Below, in pieces: positions 45,939-55,798 of a stretch of DNA of 64,000 bases. Within the stretch, counting starts at the first letter, position 1, and each line of letters begins with the position of its first letter. A program made the translations under genes and the position numbers. The notes beneath the pieces were generated by a model. That model was not told the DNA's origin. It did no database searches and worked only from the letters and a program-made list of their open reading frames with translations. The stretch comes from Vicia villosa (Eukaryota; Streptophyta; Magnoliopsida; Fabales; Fabaceae), in contig NC_081180.1 of NCBI RefSeq assembly GCF_029867415.1, positions 239,633,088 to 239,697,087 on the forward strand, read 5' to 3'.

Positions 45939-46344
45939 GAGATGGCAATAGTATATTTTGGGAGTCTGTTATAATATAGATAATAATAGATAAAATAGAA
46001 TTCACCTAGATAAAGAATTTTATTGTTCTTTGCATGTGCTTTGGTGTTTACCTACTGAGATACTAACCTTGGAATCAATCTAAAATTTTCCTTTTTAATC
46101 AACATTTGAACTGACTGAGATTATGATTGTTAATGTTAATAGCATCAAAATTGATTTTTAGGTATTCATTTACTAACATTTAAATTGACCTAAACTTAGT
46201 TTGGTTGTTAGTGTTTTTCTGAATATGCCTTGTTATTTGGCTACTCAATTACTAACATTGAAACTCACCTAAACTTTTTCCTTTTAAACCATAGTTGGAA
46301 TCAACATGGTTGTTAATGTTGGATGCATGTGAATTGATCTATCA

Positions 46345-46520
46345 GCTTTGCTATGTTGACACCAATTTTGCTTACACCGTATCCTACACCCTAAATAACA
46401 ATAAACCAAAATAGTAGGACACAAAAACCAAGTTAATATATATTTTTAAAAAAATGAAGTTAGTATGTTTTGTGTAAAAATATACGGTGTAGGTGTTAAA
46501 AAATAGTATAAGGATATATT
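46345..46520. mobile_element. Possible MITE in the tandem repeat
   Basis: This stretch breaks the repeat and carries inverted copies of ACACCGTAT (CTTACACCGTATCCTACACC near the left, ATACGGTGTAGGTGTTA near the right). Ends and target duplication are not clear. Confidence 0.4.
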
Positions 46521-46955
46521 TTCTCTTCTATATCTACTCATTTCTTAACTTTGGAATTGATTACCTTTTAACCAAATCTTGAATTGATTACATTATAACT
46601 GAGCTAGAGTATTGTTGTTAGTTTTCATTGCACATGTGCTCGTCTTTACCTACTCATTTACTAACATTGTAATTAACCTAAAATTTTACCTTTTTAGCCA
46701 ATGTTAGAATTGACCAAGATTATGGTGGTTAATGTTGATTGCATATGTGTTAGTTATTGACTAGTATTTATTAACATAGAACCTAAACTTTTACCTTTTA
46801 CCCAACTTTTGAGTTGGCCTAGATTATGTGGTTTGATCTTCAATGCATCGGCATAGATTTTTCGTTACTCATTTATTTACATTTGAATTGACCTAAATTT
46901 TTTTCTTTTTAACCATCAGATTTGACCTACACTATGGTTGTTAGTGTTCATTGCA

Positions 46956-47180
46956 GGGTGCAGTTACCGTGCATAGATAAAAATCTATGCACCATGCATA
47001 GATTATTATGGACCATTGGATCATTGGATCAAATTCTAGACATCAATTGTTATTACTCAATACTCAATACTCACCACTCAATACTCAATACTCAATACTG
47101 GATTAAAAACATGATCCAATGGCTTATGTAGGCTTCTGCATGGTGCATAAGTAAAATCCTTATGCATATTAGCCAAAGCC
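46956..47180. mobile_element. MULE-type MITE with 9-bp target duplication
   Basis: 225 bp flanked by perfect TTCATTGCA repeats (46947-46955 and 47181-47189). The ends are inverted repeats sharing TGCATA...CTTATGCACCATGCA-like blocks. The centre has a microsatellite of CAATACTCA-type units (47057-47098). No coding capacity. Confidence 0.8.
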
Positions 47181-47489
47181 TTCATTGCATATGCATTGAT
47201 CTTTAGCTACTCATTTTCTAAAATTGGCATCGACCTAAATTTTTTCCAAGTTAACCAACATTAGAATTAACCTAGATCATGGTTATAAATGTTCGTTACA
47301 TATGAATGGGTCTTTAGCTACTCATTTACTACTATTAAAATCAATTTAAGTTATTACAATCTTGATGGGATCCAAACTTTTACTTTTACATCATTTTCTA
47401 CTATTTGAATATTATATTTGCAAATATAAATAGAAAAACAGTTACCTATCAAATGATTATCAAGTAAATTGATTCATTTACAGTTTTTC

Positions 47490-48165
47490 ACTGTAACACT
47501 ACATCTACTCTAGATAAATCTACAACAATATCATCACCTAAAATAACGTGACCAAGAAAACTAACATTTTCCAACCAAAACTCACATTTCGACAACTTAG
47601 CATATAATTTCTTCTCTTTCTACACTTGAAGTACAATTTGCAAATGCTCAACATGTTTTTCTCCTGACTTGGAATATATTAGAATATCATCATTAAATAC
47701 TACTGCGAATCGATCCAAATAAGGACGAAAGACACGATTCATATACTCCACAAATACTCCCGGCGCGTAAGTAACACCGAAAGGAATCACCAAATACTCA
47801 TAATATCCATACCGTGTTCTAAAAGCCGTTTTATGAATATCTTCATCTTTTATTCGAATCTGATGGTAACCCGACCTCAAGTTGATCTTGTTGAACACAC
47901 GTTTACCTACTAATTGATCCATCAAATCATCTATCCTCATAAATGGATACTTGTTTTTAATTGTCACTTTATCCAACTTTCGGTAATCAACACAAAGTCT
48001 CATACTACTGTCATTCTTTTTCACTAACAACACTGAAGCTCCCTAAGGCGACACACTTGGTCTCAAAAATTTCTTCTCAAGCAACTCTTCTAATTACTTC
48101 TTCAATTGTGCTAATTCAGATGTCGACATCTTGTATGATGCCATAGAAACAGGTATGGTACCAGG
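47490..48165 (-). pseudogene. Gypsy (chromovirus-type) RT fragment
   Basis: Minus strand, reading from about 48165. An N-terminal part ([45 protein letters not shown]) leads into a 137-codon open part with [27 protein letters not shown] and [10 protein letters not shown]. The catalytic box reads VVFNDDIL, where the family has IDD or VDD. It ends with KLSKCEFWLENVSFLGHV at about 47500. Several stops are present; the fragment is truncated at both ends. Confidence 0.85.
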
Positions 48166-49362
48166 GAAAGATACTCAGTATGAGTCGACCATAGGGTCGA
48201 CATGAGTGAGCCCGAGGGGAACAAAATTATCCATGCATCTACTCGTGGAATCCATGTGTCGGCTCACAACATCCAATTTTGTTAAGTCATAACTTTTGAC
48301 TCGGGTGTGCGTTTGACGCGCCGTTCAAACCTACGGAAAGCTAAAAACATCTTCTATCTAATAAAATCAATTTGGGATTATTATGAGGAGATTTTATAAA
48401 AACTTATCTTTCCGATAATTCGTTATAATGCGAATTCGTGAACATAATGATAGAATTGATGTGATTTCTTGATGTAATGATGTTATGATGATTTATGAAT
48501 AAGCGATGTGTAAGAAGTGGCCGGTGTTGGCATAGTATATGGATATGTGTTGTCTTATTGCATAAGTTGTTGTTATGTGATAGAGTTGCATGCATTTCAT
48601 AGCGATGTGGCCTTAATGGCAAATAGCGATGTGACCTAAATGGCAAATAACGATGTGGCCTTATATGGAAAAAGCGAAGTGTTATGGTACCACATGCATG
48701 TAGTCAAAGAAGTCGGTATCATTGTATTTTATGATGTTGTGGATGAATAAGATGTAAATTGAATGATTATGAAATGTGATTGTTGGAACTGTGATGTGGA
48801 TCGATGAGACGCATGAAGTATGAATATTATAATTATGTATGCCACACTTTATCTACTAATTATCATATTTTTGTTTATATTGTTATGATATCTTAGCCCT
48901 TCTGTTTGAATGTTACCTCTATGTGGGTAATGCGCAGGTGACAAAGATTAGAGTTGCTTGAGGTATGGAGTGGCGCCTAGTATTGTGTAGATTGAGTCGG
49001 ATCTTACTCTGATACGTAACACCGGGGATGAACGCTTGTTTTGTTATTATATTATGAATTATTTTTGAAATATTGTGAAAGCATTTAGACTTTCTTTTAT
49101 TTGTTGCGATGTTGGTTTTTAAGTTGTTGATGGTGATGACTGATACATTTTGAATTGTTTATGTTGCATTAATAAAGTGAAGTTGAACACCATGATGATT
49201 GCGATGTTGGTTCATCTGAATAAGTGTGTTATGTATCCATTTGTTAAATGTTTGAGCAAATTGTTTTATGTTGAAGATGTAGCATCCTATTTTATGTTGA
49301 TTGAAATTCTAGTTACTCTGATTTTTTTATTTAAATGTCGATGGGGAAAATAGGGTGTTACA
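48166..49362 (+). repeat. Truncated gypsy LTR (plus orientation)
   Basis: Ends GGGTGTTACA at 49362 directly before a primer site, so this is a 5' LTR missing its start. It carries GGTCGAC motifs and a block around AAGTCATAACTTTTGACTCGGGTG that relate it distantly to the LTRs at 34712 and 40697 in the opposite orientation. Confidence 0.7.
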
Positions 49363-49364
49363 AT

Positions 49365-49381
49365 TGGTATCAGACCAGGTC
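49365..49381 (+). other. Primer-binding site of truncated gypsy element
   Basis: TGGTATCAGACCAGGTC, a tRNA-iMet-type site (one base off TGGTATCAGAGCAGGTC), two bases after the LTR end. Confidence 0.8.
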
Positions 49382-49480
49382 CGTTCGTCCGGCCAAGTTG
49401 TTAAGTCGGTAGAGTAGGATGACGGTTGAGTACTATCTAGATGATTTCTAACTGTGTTTGTTGTTGATGTGAAGCCGAAG

Positions 49481-49605
49481 ATGGCTGGAAGAAACAATGC
49501 TGCTATTGCTGCTTCCTTAAAAGCTATGGCTCAGGAGTTGTAGAATTAGCCTAACGTTGGTGCAATTGACGAGTGTAATACGGTGGAAGAACTGACTTTT
49601 TGAAA
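49481..49605 (+). pseudogene. Start of gypsy gag, cut by an LTR insertion
   Basis: ATG at 49481 opens MAGRNNAAIAASLKAMAQEL, then TAG, Asn, TAG, Pro: the typical Ala-rich start of chromovirus gag with two CAG-to-TAG-type stops. The frame is lost at 49606 where an Ogre/Tat-type LTR is inserted. Confidence 0.7.
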
Positions 49606-51020
49606 TGTTGCGGATAGCAAGAGTCGCCACCGACTTTTATTTTATCCAATATATAGAAAGGCTAAAAGAACAGGAAAAGACCTTTTTAAAAGAGATTGAG
49701 TTCGGGGGGTAAGTTATACAAAGGGAAGGTGTAAGCACCCTTTGTATCCATGGTTATCCATGGGCTCTTAATTGCTTAGCTCACTTGTTTTCAAAATGTT
49801 TGAAGTGTGTGAAAAAGAAAAGATTTTGAAGAAGAACTTTAGCTTGTAAATAAGCCTAGTATTTTTGAATTTGATTTTGAAAAGGAGTGGGAAAATATTT
49901 TGATTTTAATTTGAAAAAGAGCATGCAATTAAAAAGCAATTAACCTTAAGTTAGAAAAATGGTTCTTTTAGACGTTAATGGGAAAGGGCTATCCATACCA
50001 TAAAGAGGGCAGGTAGTCCTTTCATTGGATTTGAAAAGGGTCATCGGAGTTATCGTTCGCCATAAGACTGTCCCTGCCATAAAGTGGGCAGGTAATCTAG
50101 GGAAGGATAGAATAGTCATTTAGGAAACTGGCGAGGATACCTTAGCAATGGGACAATCATCATTTACAAGGCAACTTCGAGGGACAAGATCATTTGATGA
50201 TGAACTGAGAGTAACATTTGTTTTGCTTAGGTATCCTCGGAATCGAGGGACTTGACTATTTTAGAATCATAATTAAAGAGGCAACAAGCAGCGTAAGAAG
50301 GATTACCTTAAAGGTGTGTGTGTGGCACAATCAAGTGATTCAGTTCAGTTATATTTATCTTATAATTTAGGCAAACTAAATTTATTAGCAGGCTTGCACT
50401 CCCTAGGATTACTAACCACGCAGTTAAAAAATACAGAAATTAAAGGTCCTACGCTATTACAATAAACACCTGTGGGCAGAAAAATAAAGACGGAAAAGAA
50501 GACCTAAACTATTACAATAAAACCCTGAGGGTAACAGAAATTTAAGGCAGAAAGGTAGAAAACTTTACAAGGCTTAAGGGCAGATACATAATATGGCAAA
50601 ACTTGCGAAAAAAAGAAATAATTGAGTAAATAATAACCCTGGCAATACATCACAGCAATAATAATAAGGTAAATAAATAAAGGCGAAATTAAAAGGGCAA
50701 AATATTTAACAGAAGGCATTCGACAATCACAGAGTATGGGGTGAGAATAGAATTGCGTTTGAAATATATTTTAAGAAAAAATCAAGGTTAAAACCTTATG
50801 GCTAAAAAAAACCTAGACAAACCTAAAGGTTAAAACCTAAGGGTGAAAAACCTACCGTTATTAGACAACTCTTACATTGTTGATAATAAAAACCTATGGT
50901 TTATTGATTAAGGATAAACCTAAAAGAACCTAATTATAATTAAATAAAATTATTTAACCTAAAAATTAAATTCTAATTATTTTAATTTAACTAACTAATA
51001 GAGATTAATATTATAATTAA
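49606..51020 (-). repeat. Ogre/Tat-type LTR in minus orientation, part 1
   Basis: Starts TGTTGCGG, the reverse complement of an LTR end like CCGCAACA (the full Ogre ends CGCGACA). Near 49709-49745 it has TATACAAAGGGAAGGTGTAAGCACCC, close to the reverse complement of 5409-5445 in the Ogre LTR (TATACGAAGGGAAGGTATTAGCACCC). No internal domain is visible, so it is a partial or solo LTR. It is interrupted by the MULE at 51021. Confidence 0.6.
51012..51020. repeat. Compact MULE target duplication, left (TATAATTAA)
   Basis: Perfect 9-bp match to 55790-55798. Confidence 0.95.
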
Positions 51021-51220
51021 GGGTTAAATAGTGTTTACCCCCTGCCAAATAAGCGATATTCGGTTTTCCCCCTCATTAAAAAAAAATTTAGCCTTGGCCC
51101 CTTAACAAATAAAGATTCTCCAGAGGGAAACCTTAATGAGGGAGATTCCATCAGAACAGCCTACGTGTAATGGATCTTCTGGCTTATGTGGCATGGGGGT
51201 GACACGGTGGCAGTGTCTTC
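51021..51220 (+). repeat. Compact MULE left TIR
   Basis: 200 bp almost identical to the reverse complement of 55589-55789; mismatches include GTTTACC/GTTCACC, a C-run length change, CCAGAGG/CCAAAGG and ACGGTGG/ACAGTGG. A possible TATA (CTATAATT) follows at about 51222, upstream of the GRF gene. Confidence 0.95.
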
Positions 51221-51391
51221 CTCTATAATTTGGGATTTAGGGTTCACGATGTCATCTCATTCTGATTTTCTTCCATTCTTGCTTCTTCAGGGCCAATCGT
51301 GGGTGGGTTTATTCCCAAATATTAGGGTTCATCCTCTCTTCGTGGTTCCAGTTGCTTCATCCTCTCTTCGTTCATACTCTCACCTGTGGAA

Positions 51392-51850
51392 ATGGAAACC
51401 AGTAAAAGCATCGGTAGCTGCAATTCCTACACCTCCAACGTGAATTTCAAGATCCCCACCTGTGGATGCAGTCGTCCCATGAAGATGTGGGTAGCTAAGA
51501 CGTCCAAGAATCGCGGACGGAAATTCTGGAAGTGCAAGAATGCAGGAGTAAGGTTTTAGGTATTTCATTTTTTTGTTAAATGGGTTTACTGAACATTGAA
51601 TAAGATTGTTGTTTTGTAATTGTTGCAGATGGATCATAGTTGTGATTTTTTTATTTGGGATGACGAAATCAGCAGTTCAGAACATTTATGCAAGGAATGT
51701 GAATTGGCAAATATGAAGGTTAAGTTGATGGAAGGAATTCTGGAAAAAACCAAATTGAAGCAGGCTGTTTTGAAGAGAAGCATTTCCCATCTGAAATTGG
51801 CATTGTTTATGTCCTGGTTTTTGTTTGGTGTAATGTACACATATATGTAA
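51392..51850 (+). CDS. GRF zinc-finger protein with C-terminal membrane tail, MULE-borne
   Basis: Two exons, 51392-51547 and 51629-51850, with an 81-bp GT-AG intron in phase 0, giving 125 residues. The GRF-type zinc finger has candidate ligands C24 (with C26), C48 and C57, the G42-R43-K44-F45 motif for which the finger is named, and the CxFFxW ending at C57-W62. Residues about 74-105 are charged and likely coiled coil; about 109-125 is a hydrophobic C-terminal segment that could anchor in a membrane. GRF fingers bind single-stranded DNA in several DNA repair proteins; that this one does so is inference. The gene starts about 170 bp inside the left TIR and converges on the transposase, the position mudrB holds in maize MuDR. 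It may be a second MULE protein or a captured host gene. The ATG is the first in frame that includes the whole finger. Confidence 0.75.
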
Positions 51851-52211
51851 TGAAATGAACTCATATTTGAGACAAAAATGTAACTGACAGTTATATGCAA
51901 TGTAATGTGTTTTTGTTAACAGAAAAAATGTGACTCATATTTGAGACAATATTGTGATTTAGTATGATTCATTAAATTGTTATAATTTGTTGTAAAATTT
52001 GGTTGATAATGTAGCATAAAATTACTTAACAGAAAAAATGGATAACAAAAGGATATCATTACTTAACAGACAAAATGGATAACAAAAGGACAACCATTGT
52101 ACCAATATTGTACCAAAATACATCATCATTGTACATCCAAAAAAAGCACATAAACAAAATATTGAAGTTCACTAGCATTATACATAACTAGGACTTATAC
52201 ATAATCATGAC
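51851..52211. other. Spacer between convergent MULE genes
   Basis: 361 bp, AT-rich, with a direct repeat (ACTTAACAGAmAAAATGGATAACAAAAGGA at about 52024 and 52061). It should hold the 3' ends and polyadenylation signals of both genes. Confidence 0.6.
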
Positions 52212-55200
52212 TTAATAGTTCTTCTTCAATTTCTTCTTCCCACGCCTTGACTCATCATTGTTATCTTCATCAGTCACTGATATTGGTTGTTCAGAGGTAG
52301 CACCCGGGCCAGTTATTGGTTTTTTAAACCAGAACAACTTCTGTCTTTCACTTGTCCTCCTCTTGATTGGCTTGGTAGGTGACATCTTTTTCTTACCTCT
52401 CCTTTGTGAGGCTCCATCCACAGCAGAGCATTGGGTAGAGTTAAACTCTGGCAGGCTTGAGATCACATCATCAGTAATGTCTCCAAAAAAATCAGTCTGA
52501 TTTGTCTCAGTTTGAACTCCATCTGTTGCAGCACTTTGGACTCCATCAGTTGCAGCAGTTTGGGTCACTGCAGTTGCACCAGACTCAGCTCCATGAGTTG
52601 CATCAGTTTGAACTCCATCAGTTGCATCACTTTGGGGAACATCAGTTGCACCAGTCTCAGCTCCATGAGTTGCAGCAGTTTGAGCATCCAACTTAACCTT
52701 TTTCTACATGAATGAAGAACAGCATTTGTTAATTTCATATACAGGTTGAAAAAACATTTTGAGTTGTAATAGGGAGTAGACATACCTTTCTTTTAAGTGC
52801 ATTGGGATTCTGAGTTGTGCTTTTGCAAGTTTGAGCATTGTGACCAAATTTGTCACAAATGGTGCACCTATAAGACACACCTGGTAATCTCCTTCTTCTA
52901 GCACCTTCTTCTCCACACTCCCTAATCCTTAATTTCTTAGGCCTGCCAGGACCTCTCTTGTACATGGGGGGCATTATTGGCTCAGCATCTACCTCAGGCC
53001 ACATTTCTTCACCATTGATTGGACTTATAGGAAAACTATAACATATGGCATACTTGTCCCTATGATAGCAACTGTCTACAAAATCTTCTGGATTCTGTTG
53101 TCTGAAAGATAGAGCAGCAATAGCATGTCTACAAGGGATGCCAACTAGCTCCCAGAAATTACAAGTACAACTTCTCTTAGCAATGTCAACTACAAACTTC
53201 TGACCATTATATGAATGATTCACCTCAAATGTCTCATCCATTGCCCAAGTGGGCAACCAATGCCCACTTAGCATGACTTCTTTATCAAGTCTCTTCCTAG
53301 GTATTGGCATTACTTTATGAGGCCATTTTTTTAGTTTGGTTGATGAGGCAGAACATCTATTCATCAAGTACAGCCTAATCCACTCACACATGGTCAAAAT
53401 AGGTTTGTCTCTTACACTTAAAATAGTAGCATTAAATGATTCAGATATGTTATTCATTAGTACATCACATTTAGGGTAAAAGGAAAAAGCATGCTTACAC
53501 CATGACTTTGGAGGAACACCCATTAACCATGTCCAGGCATCAAGATCTATCAACTTCAATTCATTCATCTTTTGTAACCAGCCTTGGTAGTAAGTGGCTT
53601 TTGCAGCCTCCATCATTAGATCTCTAATGAGTGCACCCCCTCCAAATTTTTTCTTGAAATTGGCATATAGATGCCTTAAACAAACCCTGTGCTCAATTCT
53701 CTCAAACATCTCTTCAAAGACTGCAACAAGACCCTGCAAGTTGAATTACATTAGTAACACACAACAATAACTATAGAGGTTGACAAAAGTCTCATGAAAA
53801 CATACCTTTTGTTGGTCTGATATGAACACATATCTGTTGCTCTGGCCCACATCATTCATCAACAGCTCCAAGAACCACTTCCAGCTTTCTTTTGTTTCTG
53901 TCTCCACAACCCCAAAAGCAAGTGGAAAATACTGATCATTAGGGTCCCTCCCTACAGCAATTAGCAATTGACCACCATACTTTGTTTTAAGATGGCAGCC
54001 ATCCACTCCCACAAAGGGCCTACATCCATTAATGAAACCCTTTTTACATCCCTCAAAGCAGAAATAGAAGCAACCAAATCTTGGTGGGATTGTTGGGTTA
54101 GGCCTTTCAACAGTTATAGCCAAAGTGTTTCCAGGGCTGGCCCTTAATAACTCTGCAGCATACCTCCTCAATATTGCATATTGCCTATCTGCATCTCCCT
54201 CCAACATCTTCTTGGCTATGAGTTTTGCTTTCCAAGCCCTACAAACAGTTATACCTACAGAGTAATTTTGCCTCAGATCTTGTATAATATCAGTGATTCT
54301 GACATCTTGTGAGGTCTGCATCTTCTTCAAAACAATCTTAGCCACCCACCTTGAATTTGCAGATTTATTGTCTAAAACCCTAGCACAAGTGTGTTTGTCT
54401 ACAATGGTTTTTATAGCAAATGTCCTCTTGTGGCCCACTTTGGAGCATAGCATTAAAAACCCACAAGTGGCCCTGCACACCACCCTAACCCTATCACTTT
54501 CATTTTTGACAAAAGTAATTTGTCTCCCATTTAATACAGACCATTCACGTATGGCATACCTAAATTCATCTAGGGAGTTGAATTCCATACCCCACTGAAA
54601 TTTAAAATCCTTATTTAAATGCTCCTTTTTGAACTTTTCAAACTTTTGGACTTTAGCTTTCTCACTGTCAGACAAATCAGGGTCAGAACTTTCCAACTCA
54701 TCACTAACATATTCATCTTCCTCGCAAGGTTTCTCTTTACTAACACTAACATATTCAGCAACTTTTGGGACCTCTTTCTGTGGTAAACTTATATCTATCC
54801 CCTCAAAACCATCAACAAGCGCAGTGGCCCTCTCATCTTCACTATCACCTAGCCCCTCAACCTCTTCTTCATCACTTCCTTCCATCTCACCAACCTCATT
54901 AACACACCTAGGAAGTCTTACGGTTGCTCCAATATCTACAACATCATGCTCTATAAAAAGTTCCCCGTCAATTCGATTCACACAGTTATATGTAGCAAAG
55001 TCATAACAATCATCATCCTTTCTAATCTGAAAATAATCTTCATATATTTCACGAATTAGAGTCCAGATTCTATATGTCCCTTCACGGTAACCCCAACCCA
55101 TCACCAACCTATGTATACTATCCAAGGTAAACTCTTCTAAACGGAGTCCCGAAACTAACGACGACATACCTCCTCTATAAATCGTACGACCATCGTTCAG

Positions 55201-55517
55201 AAACACAAACTTCCCACCATATTGGATAACAGCACTGAACTCATCGTTAAACTGAAATAGAATAATCATACATTACAAAAACCCAGCATTGATACTAATC
55301 TTAACTGAAAAAACGAAAGACTAGGTACACATACCTCCTCATCACGAACGGAGGTTCCTCCTTCTTCGTTCTTGTTTGCATGCCTGACTTGCTTCTCCGT
55401 CTTGGGCTTTACCGCCTCCTGCTCCTTTTTCTTCCTTTGCTTGGACTGTGACGGCGGTTTGGTGGCCTTTGACGGTGGCGGAGCCTTTTTCTTACACACA
55501 CGCTTCTTCTTCCCCAT
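52212..55517 (-). CDS. MURA-type MULE transposase
   Basis: Four exons on the minus strand: 55517-55335, 55251-53806, 53733-52786 and 52703-52212, separated by 72-83-bp GT-AG introns, all in phase 0, giving 1021 residues or so. In order: Lys-rich N-terminus (nuclear signal); a PB1-like segment (from about 62); an acidic linker; the MuDR N-terminal DNA-binding domain (about 276-340); the MULE DDE domain with likely catalytic D478, D540 and E641 (in GVDGCHL, FISDQQ and NNISES); a SWIM finger CxCx9CxH at about 732-746; an AT-hook-like GRPKK at about 804; a CCHC zinc knuckle (CTICDKFGHNAQTC, about 833-846); and a C-terminal tail with about nine repeats of the form ATDGVQT/ATHGAET, ending in a basic KKKLKK. 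A TATA-like TTATATAC lies upstream at about 55565-55572. No lesion seen, so the protein may be active. Confidence 0.92.
52505..52695 (-). repeat. 24-bp coding repeats in MURA exon 4
   Basis: Tandem 24-bp units (8 residues, AT(D/H)G(V/A)(Q/E)(T/S)-type) encoding a low-complexity tail, about eight copies. The repeat also keeps frames open on the plus strand, which is a side effect. Confidence 0.85.
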
Positions 55518-55588
55518 TTCAAGTTTCTAACAATGTTAAACCCTAAAATTGCAAGGGGGATTATGTATATAAGGATGAAGAAATATGA

Positions 55589-55789
55589 GAAGACACTGCC
55601 ACTGTGTCACCCCCATGCCACATAAGCCAGAAGATCCATTACACGTAGGCTGTTCTGATGGAATCTCCCTCATTAAGGTTTCCCTTTGGAGAATCTTTAT
55701 TTGTTAAGGGGCCAAGGCTAAATTTTTTTTTAATGAGGGGGAAAACCGAATATCGCTTATTTGGCAGGGGGGTGAACACTATTTAACCC
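55589..55789 (-). repeat. Compact MULE right TIR
   Basis: Inverted copy of 51021-51220. It ends about 70 bp upstream of the MURA start codon, so it probably contains or adjoins the MURA promoter. Confidence 0.95.
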
Positions 55790-55798
55790 TATAATTAA
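55790..55798. repeat. Compact MULE target duplication, right (TATAATTAA)
   Basis: Matches 51012-51020 exactly. Confidence 0.95.

Larger units (their letters stand above)
46020..47350. repeat. Decayed tandem repeat (about 110-120 bp units)
   Basis: Successive diverged units share the order: CTACTCATTTACTAACATTg, AATTGACCTAAA, TTTTTCCTTTTAACCAACATT, GGTTGTTAATGTTCATTGCATATG, GATCTTTA. Ten or so units can be followed from 46020 to 47350, interrupted by two insertions (about 46345-46520 and 46956-47180). An old minisatellite; no coding potential. Confidence 0.75.
51021..55789. mobile_element. Compact two-gene MULE, apparently autonomous
   Basis: 4769 bp with about 200-bp terminal inverted repeats (GGGTTAAATAGTGTT...), a perfect 9-bp duplication and two convergent genes: a GRF-finger gene from the left (51392-51850) and a four-exon MURA transposase from the right (55517-52212). 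All splice sites are GT-AG and all frames are open. The TIRs differ at only about four positions, suggesting recent movement. Confidence 0.93.

Noticed and set aside
52502..52715. Plus-strand frames with Ser/Cys or Leu/His/Gln repeats
   Set aside because: Antisense of the 24-bp repeats in MURA exon 4.
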